Below, one piece after another: positions 58,701 to 64,000 of a stretch of 64,000 nt of DNA. This stretch comes from Anastrepha obliqua. Lineage: Eukaryota > Arthropoda > Insecta > Diptera > Tephritidae. The notes under the pieces are model-generated. The model searched no databases. It saw nothing but the letters and a program-made list of their open reading frames with translations, and was not told where the DNA came from. A program made the position numbers and the translations under genes. Where the stretch lies: contig NC_072896.1 in the NCBI RefSeq assembly GCF_027943255.1, positions 49,688,501 through 49,752,500 of the forward strand. Reading direction: 5' to 3'. The first letter of the stretch is position 1, and every line of letters begins with the position of its first letter.

Positions 58701-61676
58701 ACGTAATGATTCAAAACCGAAAATATTATAACTACTACCCTATAACATAGGTATGATATGTTATGCCCCTTTTAAAAGGGGTGATTTGAGTAGGGGAAAA
58801 TGGGGAGTTGTGAGACATTGTTACCTTTCGGCATTATTCATTTGTTTACATTCGATTTTAAGTGTCAACAAGTGTTCTCGATGCGATCTCACTTTTCAGC
58901 TAGCATTGGTCATATTTACACGCATTCGACGTCTCTCCAGTTACTGTGTTTTGGAATTTCTCGGTAAGTTTTTTTCATCATTTGTTTTGCGATACATTCG
59001 ATCAGTTGTTGAAGCAAATTGCAAATGTTAATATATACAAATTATTAATTGTCCTATTAGCTTTGAATTTACACATTCACTTGGGCATGAACGTTCGACT
59101 ACGCGGCCATTTATAAAAAAAAACGATTTGGGGAGTTGTAAGACAACAAATGTGGGGAGTTGTGAGACACCGTTTTTTTCGACGTTTTAAAGCATCTTTC
59201 ATAAGTACCTCGCAATATTCATGCATTGTTTGTATATATATCATGAAATTTTTGGTTAAATTTGAGTTTTTATTGTTTTTCCGCTTTTTCGTAGATTTCT
59301 CATTTATCATGCCGCGTCATAGGTATGTGAGTGAGTCAAGTATACATGTTCTCGCTGCGAATCATCAGATTGATGGCATTGCATTTTTATACACTTTTTT
59401 ATAACAATTGTCTTTTCTTTTTTATTTTTCATCTTAATAAAGAACTAACAACTAAAATAAGTCATTTTTATTGATTTAAGCCATGGTGTCTCACAACTCC
59501 CCACATTTTTGTATTTTGTATTATATTTTATATTATTATATACAATTTTAATTTTAAGGAAAATTGTAGTTTTGTTAAATAGGCCATACCAATAGCTTCC
59601 AGTATTCATTGACTAAAGATTCCATCGTTGACATATGCAGAATATTAAGATTTTGAGTAATACGGGTCCAAAACCAAAACCCGTCTCACAACTCCCCATT
59701 CTCCCTTATAATAATTTGGCCACCCTCTGTAATTTTAATTATTTGAGCCTCCCCTAACTTTACAACACTTCTAAGATTACTAGTCATGAAATTGTACAAA
59801 ACATGCAGTAATTCACCTGCTACTTCTTCCTACCATACTTTTTCTATCGATTCTCACAATTCAACATGGTTTTGGGTTTCTTTTCCCGTATTTGGTCCGA
59901 GCCCAAAAAAATCTAGATTGGGTTCATATTTCCAGGCCAATCTAATGAATTAATACAAATTTATAGTAGTTTCTTCCAAAAACACACACAGATAAATCGA
60001 GAGCTTAACCAAAACCGCCCCTATGAGAGGATTAGCCTAGTAATGTTACCAGTTACCCATTCCACGTTACCAGACAATGTTGGAAAGTCGGTCCTTCTTC
60101 CCGGGGACTGAAAAGGTGGAGCACCTGTGTGGTGGTCAACACGCGTCAATAATATTTCGATATCATAATTCAAAACAGAGGAAAAAAAAATTTTCCCCCT
60201 CTAATTACACGGCAACCCTATGTACCACCTGAAGGAGGTCAAATGACAGCTAAAGGTTACCTATTCAAACTATTCGATAGTTCGATCTGAATTATGCAGC
60301 GTCCATTCGGTCACTCGGCACTAGTGGCACGCAGTCGAGGAAACTCCAAACCTGCCAAATAATGCCATCGGGACCGCCACGGGATGCCTCTTGATATCTC
60401 CCTCAAATCTTCACAGCGAGGAACCAGGCCTTCAGACACTTGCTAGAACGTTTCCACGACAGTCGCTTCTACGTTACCGAAACAACCCGGATTTATATCC
60501 GGCCAAGGACTGTCACTCCAGCAGCATTCCCCGTATGTAGGTAGGGGGAATGTTTATGCTGCTACAACAACAACACTTGCTAGAGATTAGGCACCTCCCA
60601 GGCAAGTCATCGGAATCCAACCACCACCCATCGCTAAGGAAAAGCTCCCGCTATATGTATATATATAAACTTAATCAAGAAAACAAAATTGATAGAAATT
60701 ATAACAATTAATTGAATTATTGTATTATATCGTTAAGAGTTGTCCGTAAATTAAAATTCAGTTCATGTTTATTCAGAAATCAATTGAAACGTACACAAAT
60801 TCTGGGTTTTGTTATTGAACGCGTGATAAAATCTCACTATCATTGCTATGCACACCGGTAGCACAGAAGATTAAAAAAATTTAGAAATTTAGGTAGGCCC
60901 GACAAGATATATAGTATGAGTTATGTAAGAAATGTTTGCAATTGAATTCCGTCACGGTTTGGGAAATCGACGTATATTTCAAAATTATTTTTGTTTTTAA
61001 ATCGCGATACTTCTATCTATTCAATAAAAAAAATAGGGTAAAATAGACTAAAGTCAATTTAAAATAAATATTGTACAAACTCCAATGCAAGGGGTGTTTT
61101 TATAAATCCCATTATTATATACAATATCAGCTATATTCTTGTTCGGACGCATGATTCGCCTTTCATGGCGAAAAACGTATAACTTACCTTTGAAGAAATG
61201 AAATGATCGCCTTCAGAGTTTCCAGTCGACTTTTCTGATGCTGATGAATCAATACTAGTCAAAATTTCAGAAGCCTTCGCCCCTACCCTTACATCTTTAC
61301 ATCCCTCTGACGCAGATTTTCCAACTACTTTTCCGCAATCTTCGTCCCACATTTTTATTGTAACTTCAGCATTTTGCATAATTTTAAATGGCTCTAAGGA
61401 ATTTGATTTTACATCTTCAGTATTTTTCTTTGGAGAGTTTTCCTGTACAGGTGTGGGTGGCGGTGGTGGAGGAATCTCGAATTCCTTTCTCACTGGTGTA
61501 AGTATAGTATTTTCGGGACATTTGTTCACTTCTAACGGTTCTTTGGCCACTTCAATTATGGGTGGTTCTATAAAAGCCATTGGAACGCTCTTGCACTTAT
61601 TATCACCAGATTCGTCGTTTTCTGGTTTGGGCACGAGGTTCGTTACTCGAGCACCCATTTTTGATGACTCAGTCAT
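40723..61676 (-). CDS. 4E-T: eIF4E transporter (4E-T / EIF4ENIF1), last exon not found
   Basis: 4E-T binds eIF4E and tethers repressed mRNAs to P-body factors. Minus-strand coding exons: 61676-61188, 55140-54103, 46286-45714, 44903-43991 and 41805-40723. All junctions are in phase and together encode about 1365 residues. The ATG at 61676 has an in-frame stop 48 nt upstream. Exon 1 has a poly-Pro run. Exon 2 carries HYSRAALLHIR, fitting the eIF4E-binding YxxxxL-phi motif, and ELEARLRRLNIW. Exon 3 has RRIGSGRLPRVKW and EPEWFSCGPTSRLDTIEL, matching vertebrate 4E-T EPEWFSAGPTSQSETIEL. Exon 4 has VDELEAKWRR with Asn and Gln runs. Exon 5 has TTEELQNHTKSIMQNALAKR and poly-Gln. Exon 5 ends in phase 1, so at least one more exon is required. 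Introns are full of transposons. Confidence 0.9.
42776..43760 (+). mobile_element. Truncated Helitron with helicase remnant
   Basis: It begins TCTCTTTATATATAAAAATG, as insect Helitrons do, and ends CAGCTAG followed by T, the CTAG-type 3' end. The plus-strand interior encodes a Pif1-like helicase piece: DAPGGTGKTFLLSLILATIR (Walker A near 43126-43149), then HKKALEALDRTLRDLRG and FGGALILLSGDFRQ. It is frameshifted near 43240. Rep and most helicase motifs are missing. It lies in the 4E-T intron between exons 4 and 5. Confidence 0.8.
43770..43985. repeat. AT microsatellite in the 4E-T intron
   Basis: Runs of ATAT at about 43850-43920 between the Helitron and the donor of exon 4. Confidence 0.6.
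45137..45693 (+). mobile_element. Mariner/IS630-like element beside 4E-T exon 3
   Basis: Left end AAGGGCTTTCCAATAACAGG and right-end complement AAAGGGGTTTTTAATAAGAG, with TA on both sides (45135-45136; 45694-45695). It encodes LQQDGATCHTSNENIDLLRE and [10 protein letters not shown], a frameshift at a T/G homopolymer near 45390, then GHVKEKVYANSPGSIQDLKD to the end of the transposase (VIFHY). The N-terminal half is deleted. The right end is 18 bp from the exon 3 splice donor (45713-45712). Confidence 0.8.
46390..46820. repeat. Repeat rich in GCGACA/TGCGAC motifs
   Basis: Several short inverted and direct copies of TGCGAC (for example AATGCGACATTCG and CGTCGCATGCGACA) lie within 430 bp of AT-rich intron. 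Ends not defined. Confidence 0.35.
46999..47538 (-). CDS. Transposon-associated ORF, 179 aa, unknown family
   Basis: The ORF starts MSYARQSQNASYECRQTLAK. Basic helices follow (PKGMHRRLKVLEVLVKKYK), then VEASGKKDTIII, KRFMLMTVSESYELFKKDFP, GKSTFFKMRPRHVQLVNKMP and HNMLHSFCCDG. I associate the (K)RFML-x-V-x-E-x-Y-x-x-F-K...GKSxFxxxRPxHV...MPHN pattern with transposon-encoded or transposon-derived proteins of animals, without being able to name the superfamily. Coding sequence seems to continue upstream (YNRIRQRERRQNLLETG) past a frameshift. About 330 bp to the right is a TTAA/GGGGG-type end (47867), possibly the end of the same element. Confidence 0.55.
   Translation of the reverse strand: MSYARQSQNASYECRQTLAKAVKKVEKAMPKGMHRRLKVLEVLVKKYKQFEEKKNVNQSSRTMPESLINAINAFYQNDNISVEASGKKDTIIIEGKLVAKRFMLMTVSESYELFKKDFPSEEVGKSTFFKMRPRHVQLVNKMPHNMLHSFCCDGQQLEAARTAYSIKRTLFDISNTILS
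47840..47867. mobile_element. Lone TTAA/GGGGG-type terminus (F)
   Basis: Complemented, it reads GGGGGTAGTAGGGTTTAGCG next to TTAA (47868-47871). No partner end was found to the left as far as 4E-T exon 3. Confidence 0.5.
47940..48125 (-). mobile_element. tRNA-derived SINE body
   Basis: The minus strand matches the body of 51985-52310: CTCCTCATAAAA, TTCTGCCATGAAAAAGCTCC and the distal CCACAAATAGGAGGAGGCGC region. The tRNA-like head is missing. Confidence 0.7.
48943..50200 (+). mobile_element. hAT element with perfect 8-bp target duplication
   Basis: The ends CAGTGATGGTAAATG and CATTTACCATCACTG (slightly mismatched internally) are flanked by GGATTTAG at 48935-48942 and 50201-50208. The subterminal regions repeat TGTAGGGAA/TGTAGGGATT several times, as hAT transposase-binding repeats do. 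A transposase remnant starts at 49352. Confidence 0.92.
49352..50040 (+). pseudogene. Broken hAT transposase, BED-finger N-terminus
   Basis: Starts MSSSSSTDSSEEHQKKQ. A BED-type zinc finger follows (FKCK, then CDRVLSCGKSDLQKHAKTKMH). The first in-frame stop is at 49502, followed by several frameshifts through a region still recognisable as the N-terminal part of a hAT transposase (ESTDI...KHMCLMVRFFDEESERL...TDCTAEALYGIFK). The catalytic C-terminus is absent. Confidence 0.8.
51687..52582. mobile_element. TTAA-flanked GGGG element E, containing a SINE
   Basis: Perfect ends GGGGACAGATACCTGTAAA, TTAA at 51683-51686 and 52583-52586. The total is 896 bp, about 570 bp without the SINE at 51985-52310. 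Core motif CTTTAGACGCGTTTTTCTC at 51881-51899. It aligns internally with element C around the core (ACGCGTTTTTCTC, CTCGAAAA, CCGATT, ATTTTG). Confidence 0.9.
51985..52310 (+). mobile_element. tRNA-derived SINE, most complete copy
   Basis: Pol III box A TAGCCGAATGG (51995-52005) and box B GGTTCGAATCT (52048-52058) in a tRNA-like head, then a body of about 230 bp ending in an AT-dinucleotide run. Other copies or fragments lie at 8935, 25640, 34308, 36020/36833 and 47940. It is inserted in TTAA element E. Confidence 0.85.
53450..53495 (-). repeat. Fragment of the 125-bp structured retroposon
   Basis: The complement has TTCTACGTTACCGAAACGAC then CCGGATTTATATCCGG, matching its first half. Confidence 0.6.
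53536..53880 (+). mobile_element. Tc1/mariner transposase C-terminal fragment
   Basis: The plus strand reads KYYRESILEVALKPWADKHV, TWTFQQNSAPS (catalytic block) and later ASGPKYLQVTFGQLA with a GHIEL-like end: the last third of a Tc1/mariner transposase with frameshifts. Ends were not defined. Confidence 0.6.
56281..56500. repeat. Dispersed repeat copy (with 40487-40650)
   Basis: Begins with a GTTGTTGTTGTAGCAGTAAT run; the rest aligns with 40487-40650 and, in part, with 2085-2150. Confidence 0.6.
56700..56928 (-). mobile_element. RTE-like LINE C-terminal fragment
   Basis: The minus strand reads [20 protein letters not shown] then RERNDWRTLLNSAKIA and a GAAGAAGAAGAA tail; this is the best preserved of the LINE tails here. 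Confidence 0.75.
57047..57173 (+). mobile_element. 125-bp structured retroposon, copy 1
   Basis: 127 bp flanked by the 10-bp target duplication AATCCAACAT (57037-57046; 57174-57183). Body: GACAGTC...GACTGTC, CCGGATTTATGTCCGG, AGCAGCATTCCCC...GGGGAATG...ATGCTGCT, then an ACAACAACAAC tail. Confidence 0.85.
57200..57910 (-). mobile_element. Decayed Tc1-like transposase
   Basis: On the minus strand, KFRRELAQRNIHR, HVWGCFSEKGF-like and later pieces match the central domain of Tc1-like transposases, with stops and shifts throughout. Confidence 0.5.
58206..59729 (-). mobile_element. Tc1-like element, interrupted by a MITE
   Basis: Ends CAAAGGGTGGCCAAATTATT and complement CAGAGGGTGGCCAAATTATT, with TA at 58204-58205 and 59730-59731. 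A minus-strand ORF (58412-58230) starts MGKYADLTPTKKAK and has a helix-turn-helix (YTQRQIAELLNVSQSSVRNI), the DNA-binding start of a Tc1-like transposase; the rest is deleted. Upstream of the ATG there are plausible splice sites (ACAAG|GTAAGT and CCTTGTAG|AGATG), suggesting a 5' UTR intron. Confidence 0.8.
58793..59706. mobile_element. MITE with GGGGAGTTGTGAGAC ends
   Basis: Left end GGGGAAAATGGGGAGTTGTG and right-end complement AGGGAGAATGGGGAGTTGTG, flanked by TA. The phrase GGGGAGTTGTGAGAC or a near copy also appears internally near 59130 and 59151, and inverted near 59496. No ORF. It sits next to the right terminus of the Tc1-like element. Confidence 0.7.
59740..60447. other. Intron of 4E-T, unidentified moderate-GC repeat
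   Basis: 60050-60440 is less AT-rich than its surroundings and may be a decayed repeat, but I can identify no ORF or ends. Confidence 0.3.
60448..60572 (+). mobile_element. 125-bp structured retroposon, copy 2
   Basis: 125 bp with a perfect 12-bp target duplication ACACTTGCTAGA (60436-60447; 60573-60584). It can form three nested or serial hairpins: GACAGTC with GACTGTC, CCGGAT with ATCCGG inside it, and AGCAGCATTCCCC with GGGGAATG/ATGCTGCT, then a CAA tail. No tRNA-type box B seen. Confidence 0.88.
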
Positions 61677-63432
61677 GACGATATTTACGATGTTCTTGCT
61701 AGATACTTTTGGAAACAGTTAAATCGTCTTGCCTTTGAATTAGCGTTATCTTCTGCATACTTACCTTAACCACAAATATTATAAAACGAAGAACACTACC
61801 AGCAATATTCAAAATGAAGGTAAACTAATCACAGGATATTCCAAACAAATATATTCATAAAAATAACTTTAAAACTAAAAGAAAAACCGTAGAACTGTGT
61901 AGAGATGTATAAATTGAAAATTATTTCAACAACAAATTGCAAACGATGTTATAAGAAATACTAATCCACAAATAATAATACATAAATTCCACTCCTCATC
62001 AAAAGGAAAATGTCAAGACGAATATAATAATTTACCGTTTTTTCTTTTTTTTATTTTTGGCAGAAAATTGCTGCAAATTTGTTTGGAAAACTTTTGGAAA
62101 ATAGCTGTTAAACTCCAACGTACTGAATGTTGGGTGTTGCCCATTAACCAAAATTTTTTGCCCTCTAATAGTTTGTAGATTGGAGAGAATAGGCCTCTTC
62201 TATTCTCTTCTTTTCGCCATTTCTTAACTTAACGAAAAACAGCAAAAGACCTTTTCTATTCGTCATTTCTTAACTTAACGAAAAACAGCAAAAGACCTTT
62301 TCTATTCGCCATTTCCCCGCTCGCTATCTCTACGCTCGATTAGCTTAAGGAAAATTTGCATAACAAAGCAACAAGAAAGGTATCGAGCAAAATTCGTCGC
62401 TAGCGAGTATGGCTATAGGTCTCTTCTATTCGCCATTTCCCCCCTCGCTATCTCTATGCTCCACTAACTTAACGAAAAAGCAACAACAAAGTTATCGAGT
62501 AGGCTTCGGCGCTATTATTCATTTGATTGGTATAACTCACTGCCTCACGAACACATGTAATTTAAAGCAGTTCTATTCCCACGTTGCCAATATATGTTCA
62601 TTTATACCAGTTGCTTCATCTATTCGCTTCTTGCTAACGCTTGGCGAAAAGAATAGGACTTATATTTGAATTATGTTGGTTGAACCAAATTTCAAGTGGG
62701 AGTACTCCAGCTTTCCAACGGTACCGCTACTGCTTGAAATAAGTAAGTACTTTTTTCCATTCGACTGCCATTTTTCTAGGTGGACCATGAGCATTCATTT
62801 TTCTCATAATTTCCTCTCGCCGCTTCTCCTCTATATTTTTTCGTTTCGATCCAAGCACTTTAGCATTAGTTTATGGTTTCCTTTATTTCCAAAATGTAAG
62901 AAAACTTTGCTATTTTGTGCTTATAATGATTTGATAGTAATAAATTCGCAGAATACCAAAACGTGGAAAAAATAAAAATGTTTTTATATGCAACTTTTAT
63001 GTCACGAATAAAATAAATGTTGCTAAACTACGGTTTTCTACTAGGAAGTACTGTTTTGACTTCAGATAGATAACATAAGTAGAATTTTTGTGGTGAAAAG
63101 AAAGTAGTACGCTATTTTCAATATAATTAATACGAAATACTCAAAAACGAACAGACTTTGCTTGATCGGTTAACAAGCACATCGATTGCAGCCCTGTGTG
63201 AGAAAATGTCAAGCCTTGTCTTGTACGCCATTTGTTAAAAATTTCTACACCAGCAAAAATACTGCCGAGCGCAGAAATTTGTAAATTTGATTGAAAAAAC
63301 TCAGCTCAGGATTCTTTACCGCTTAAAGTGGCAATTGTTTTACTTCTTTAGTTGTATGGGCTTTTAAGGTGAGTTTTGTTTATTATAACCGTGAAAATTT
63401 AGTATAATTTTATAACCTCATTTTCCCTGTAG
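61677..63432. promoter_or_regulatory. Divergent intergenic region between 4E-T and U1-70K
   Basis: About 1.7 kb between the start codons of two oppositely oriented genes; both promoters should lie here. A probable non-coding first exon of U1-70K ends at 63368 (AAG|GTGAGT). Tandem repeats occupy 62195-62500. No core promoter motif was identified with confidence. Confidence 0.5.
62195..62500 (+). repeat. 46-bp tandem repeat with longer diverged copies
   Basis: TTAACTTAACGAAAAACAGC followed by AAAAGACC recurs at 62224 and 62270 (46-bp period). The flanking CTATTCGCCATTT and CTCGCTATCTCTA phrases occur again near 62300 and 62420. Confidence 0.75.
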
Positions 63433-63483
63433 GTTTGTATTGCTGGACGCTCAGTTGGACCAGGGAAGAAGGTAAAAGACAAA

Positions 63484-64000
63484 ATGACACAATACCTACC
63501 GCCAAACTTGTTGGCATTGTTTGCCGCTCGCGATCCAATACCATTTATGCCCCCAGTGGATAAATTGCCACATGAAAAGAAGTCTCGCGGTTACCTTGGT
63601 ATAGGTGGTTTTCTTGGTGAGTTTGAAGATCCAAAAGACACCCCACCGGCAAAGCGAGTAGAGACTCGTCAAGAACGCTTAGAACGCCGGCGTAGGGAGA
63701 AAGCTGAGCAAGTCGCTTACAAATTAGAGCGAGAGATTGCATTGTGGGATCCGCAAGAAATTAAAAACTCAACTGAAGATCCCTTTCGCACTTTGTTTAT
63801 TGCTCGTATAAATTATGACACTTCTGAATCAAAGTTGAGACGTGAGTTTGAAATTTATGGAGCCATCAAGAAAATAGTTATGATAACAGACCAGGAAACG
63901 GGTAAGCCCAAAGGTTATGCATTCATCGAATATGAACATGAAAGAGATATGCATGCTGCTTACAAGCACGCAGATGGTAAGAAAATCGACGGTAAACGTG
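63484..64000 (+). CDS. snRNP-U1-70K: U1 snRNP 70 kDa protein, N-terminal part (runs off the window)
   Basis: The ATG at 63484 starts [20 protein letters not shown]; 172 codons are visible. U1-70K binds stem-loop I of U1 snRNA and helps recognise 5' splice sites. The N-terminal tail that contacts U1-C is present ([19 protein letters not shown]), then the charged helix [20 protein letters not shown], and an RRM with RNP2 LFIARI and RNP1 [28 protein letters not shown] matches the human protein almost residue for residue. An acceptor at 63431-63432 precedes the exon, so the 5' UTR is spliced. The RRM end and the Arg-rich C-terminus lie beyond 64000. Confidence 0.96.
   Translation, partial: MTQYLPPNLLALFAARDPIPFMPPVDKLPHEKKSRGYLGIGGFLGEFEDPKDTPPAKRVETRQERLERRRREKAEQVAYKLEREIALWDPQEIKNSTEDPFRTLFIARINYDTSESKLRREFEIYGAIKKIVMITDQETGKPKGYAFIEYEHERDMHAAYKHADGKKIDGKR

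Noticed and set aside
58766..58781. Perfect palindrome CCCCTTTTAAAAGGGG as a regulatory operator
   Set aside because: A single 16-bp palindrome in transposon sequence; more simply a by-product of TTAA/GGGG-type ends or chance.
60300..60440. Possible exon of a host gene because of its GC content
   Set aside because: No open frame on either strand is compatible with 4E-T phases.

Overview
The window is nuclear DNA of a higher (cyclorrhaphan) fly. Genes are spliced and AT-rich, with long introns and very heavy transposon load. The protein matches are Drosophila-like, and several dispersed repeats resemble ones I associate with tephritid fruit flies; that last attribution comes from memory and is the weaker part. 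There are no bacterial features, no CRISPR and no true tRNA or rRNA genes.

Layout. (1) 2.97-21.3 kb, plus strand: the 3' two thirds of an organellar-type (NHE6/7/9-like) Na+/H+ exchanger, at least 11 coding exons plus two probable cassette exons; the 5' end lies left of the window. One of its introns (5188-6079) has every hallmark of a U12-dependent AT-AC intron. (2) 21.3-31.8 kb: no recognisable host gene, only repeat fragments and two TTAA-flanked elements. (3) 31.8-33.9 kb, minus strand: two very small genes for single-pass membrane microproteins, one resembling PIGBOS1. (4) 34.6-39.8 kb: a foldback element and an intronless, degenerate serpin gene (plus strand) lying between two arms of an old inverted duplication. 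(5) 40.7-61.7 kb, minus strand: the eIF4E transporter 4E-T, five recognised coding exons with introns packed with nested transposons; its last exon was not found. (6) 63.4 kb to the end, plus strand: the first coding exon of the U1 snRNP 70K protein, divergent from 4E-T.

Mobile DNA dominates. I can delimit two related mariner elements, a second mariner deletion derivative, a distinct mariner/IS630-like family (two bounded copies, one lone end and transposase fragments), a Tc1-like element carrying a hAT with a perfect 8-bp target duplication, another Tc1-like element carrying a MITE, a truncated Helitron, LINE 3' fragments, a tRNA-derived SINE family and a 125-bp strongly foldable retroposon with perfect target duplications. 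The least expected pattern is a set of five 0.7-0.9 kb elements, each flanked by TTAA or a one-base variant and beginning GGGG or AGGG. Their terminal sequences differ, but four share a core motif around AAACGCGTTT; a sixth, lone end of this type lies near a conserved-looking ORF.

The host genes do not form a pathway. 4E-T (mRNA storage and decay) and U1-70K (5' splice-site recognition) both act on RNA and share an intergenic region that may hold a bidirectional promoter. The exchanger regulates endosomal pH.
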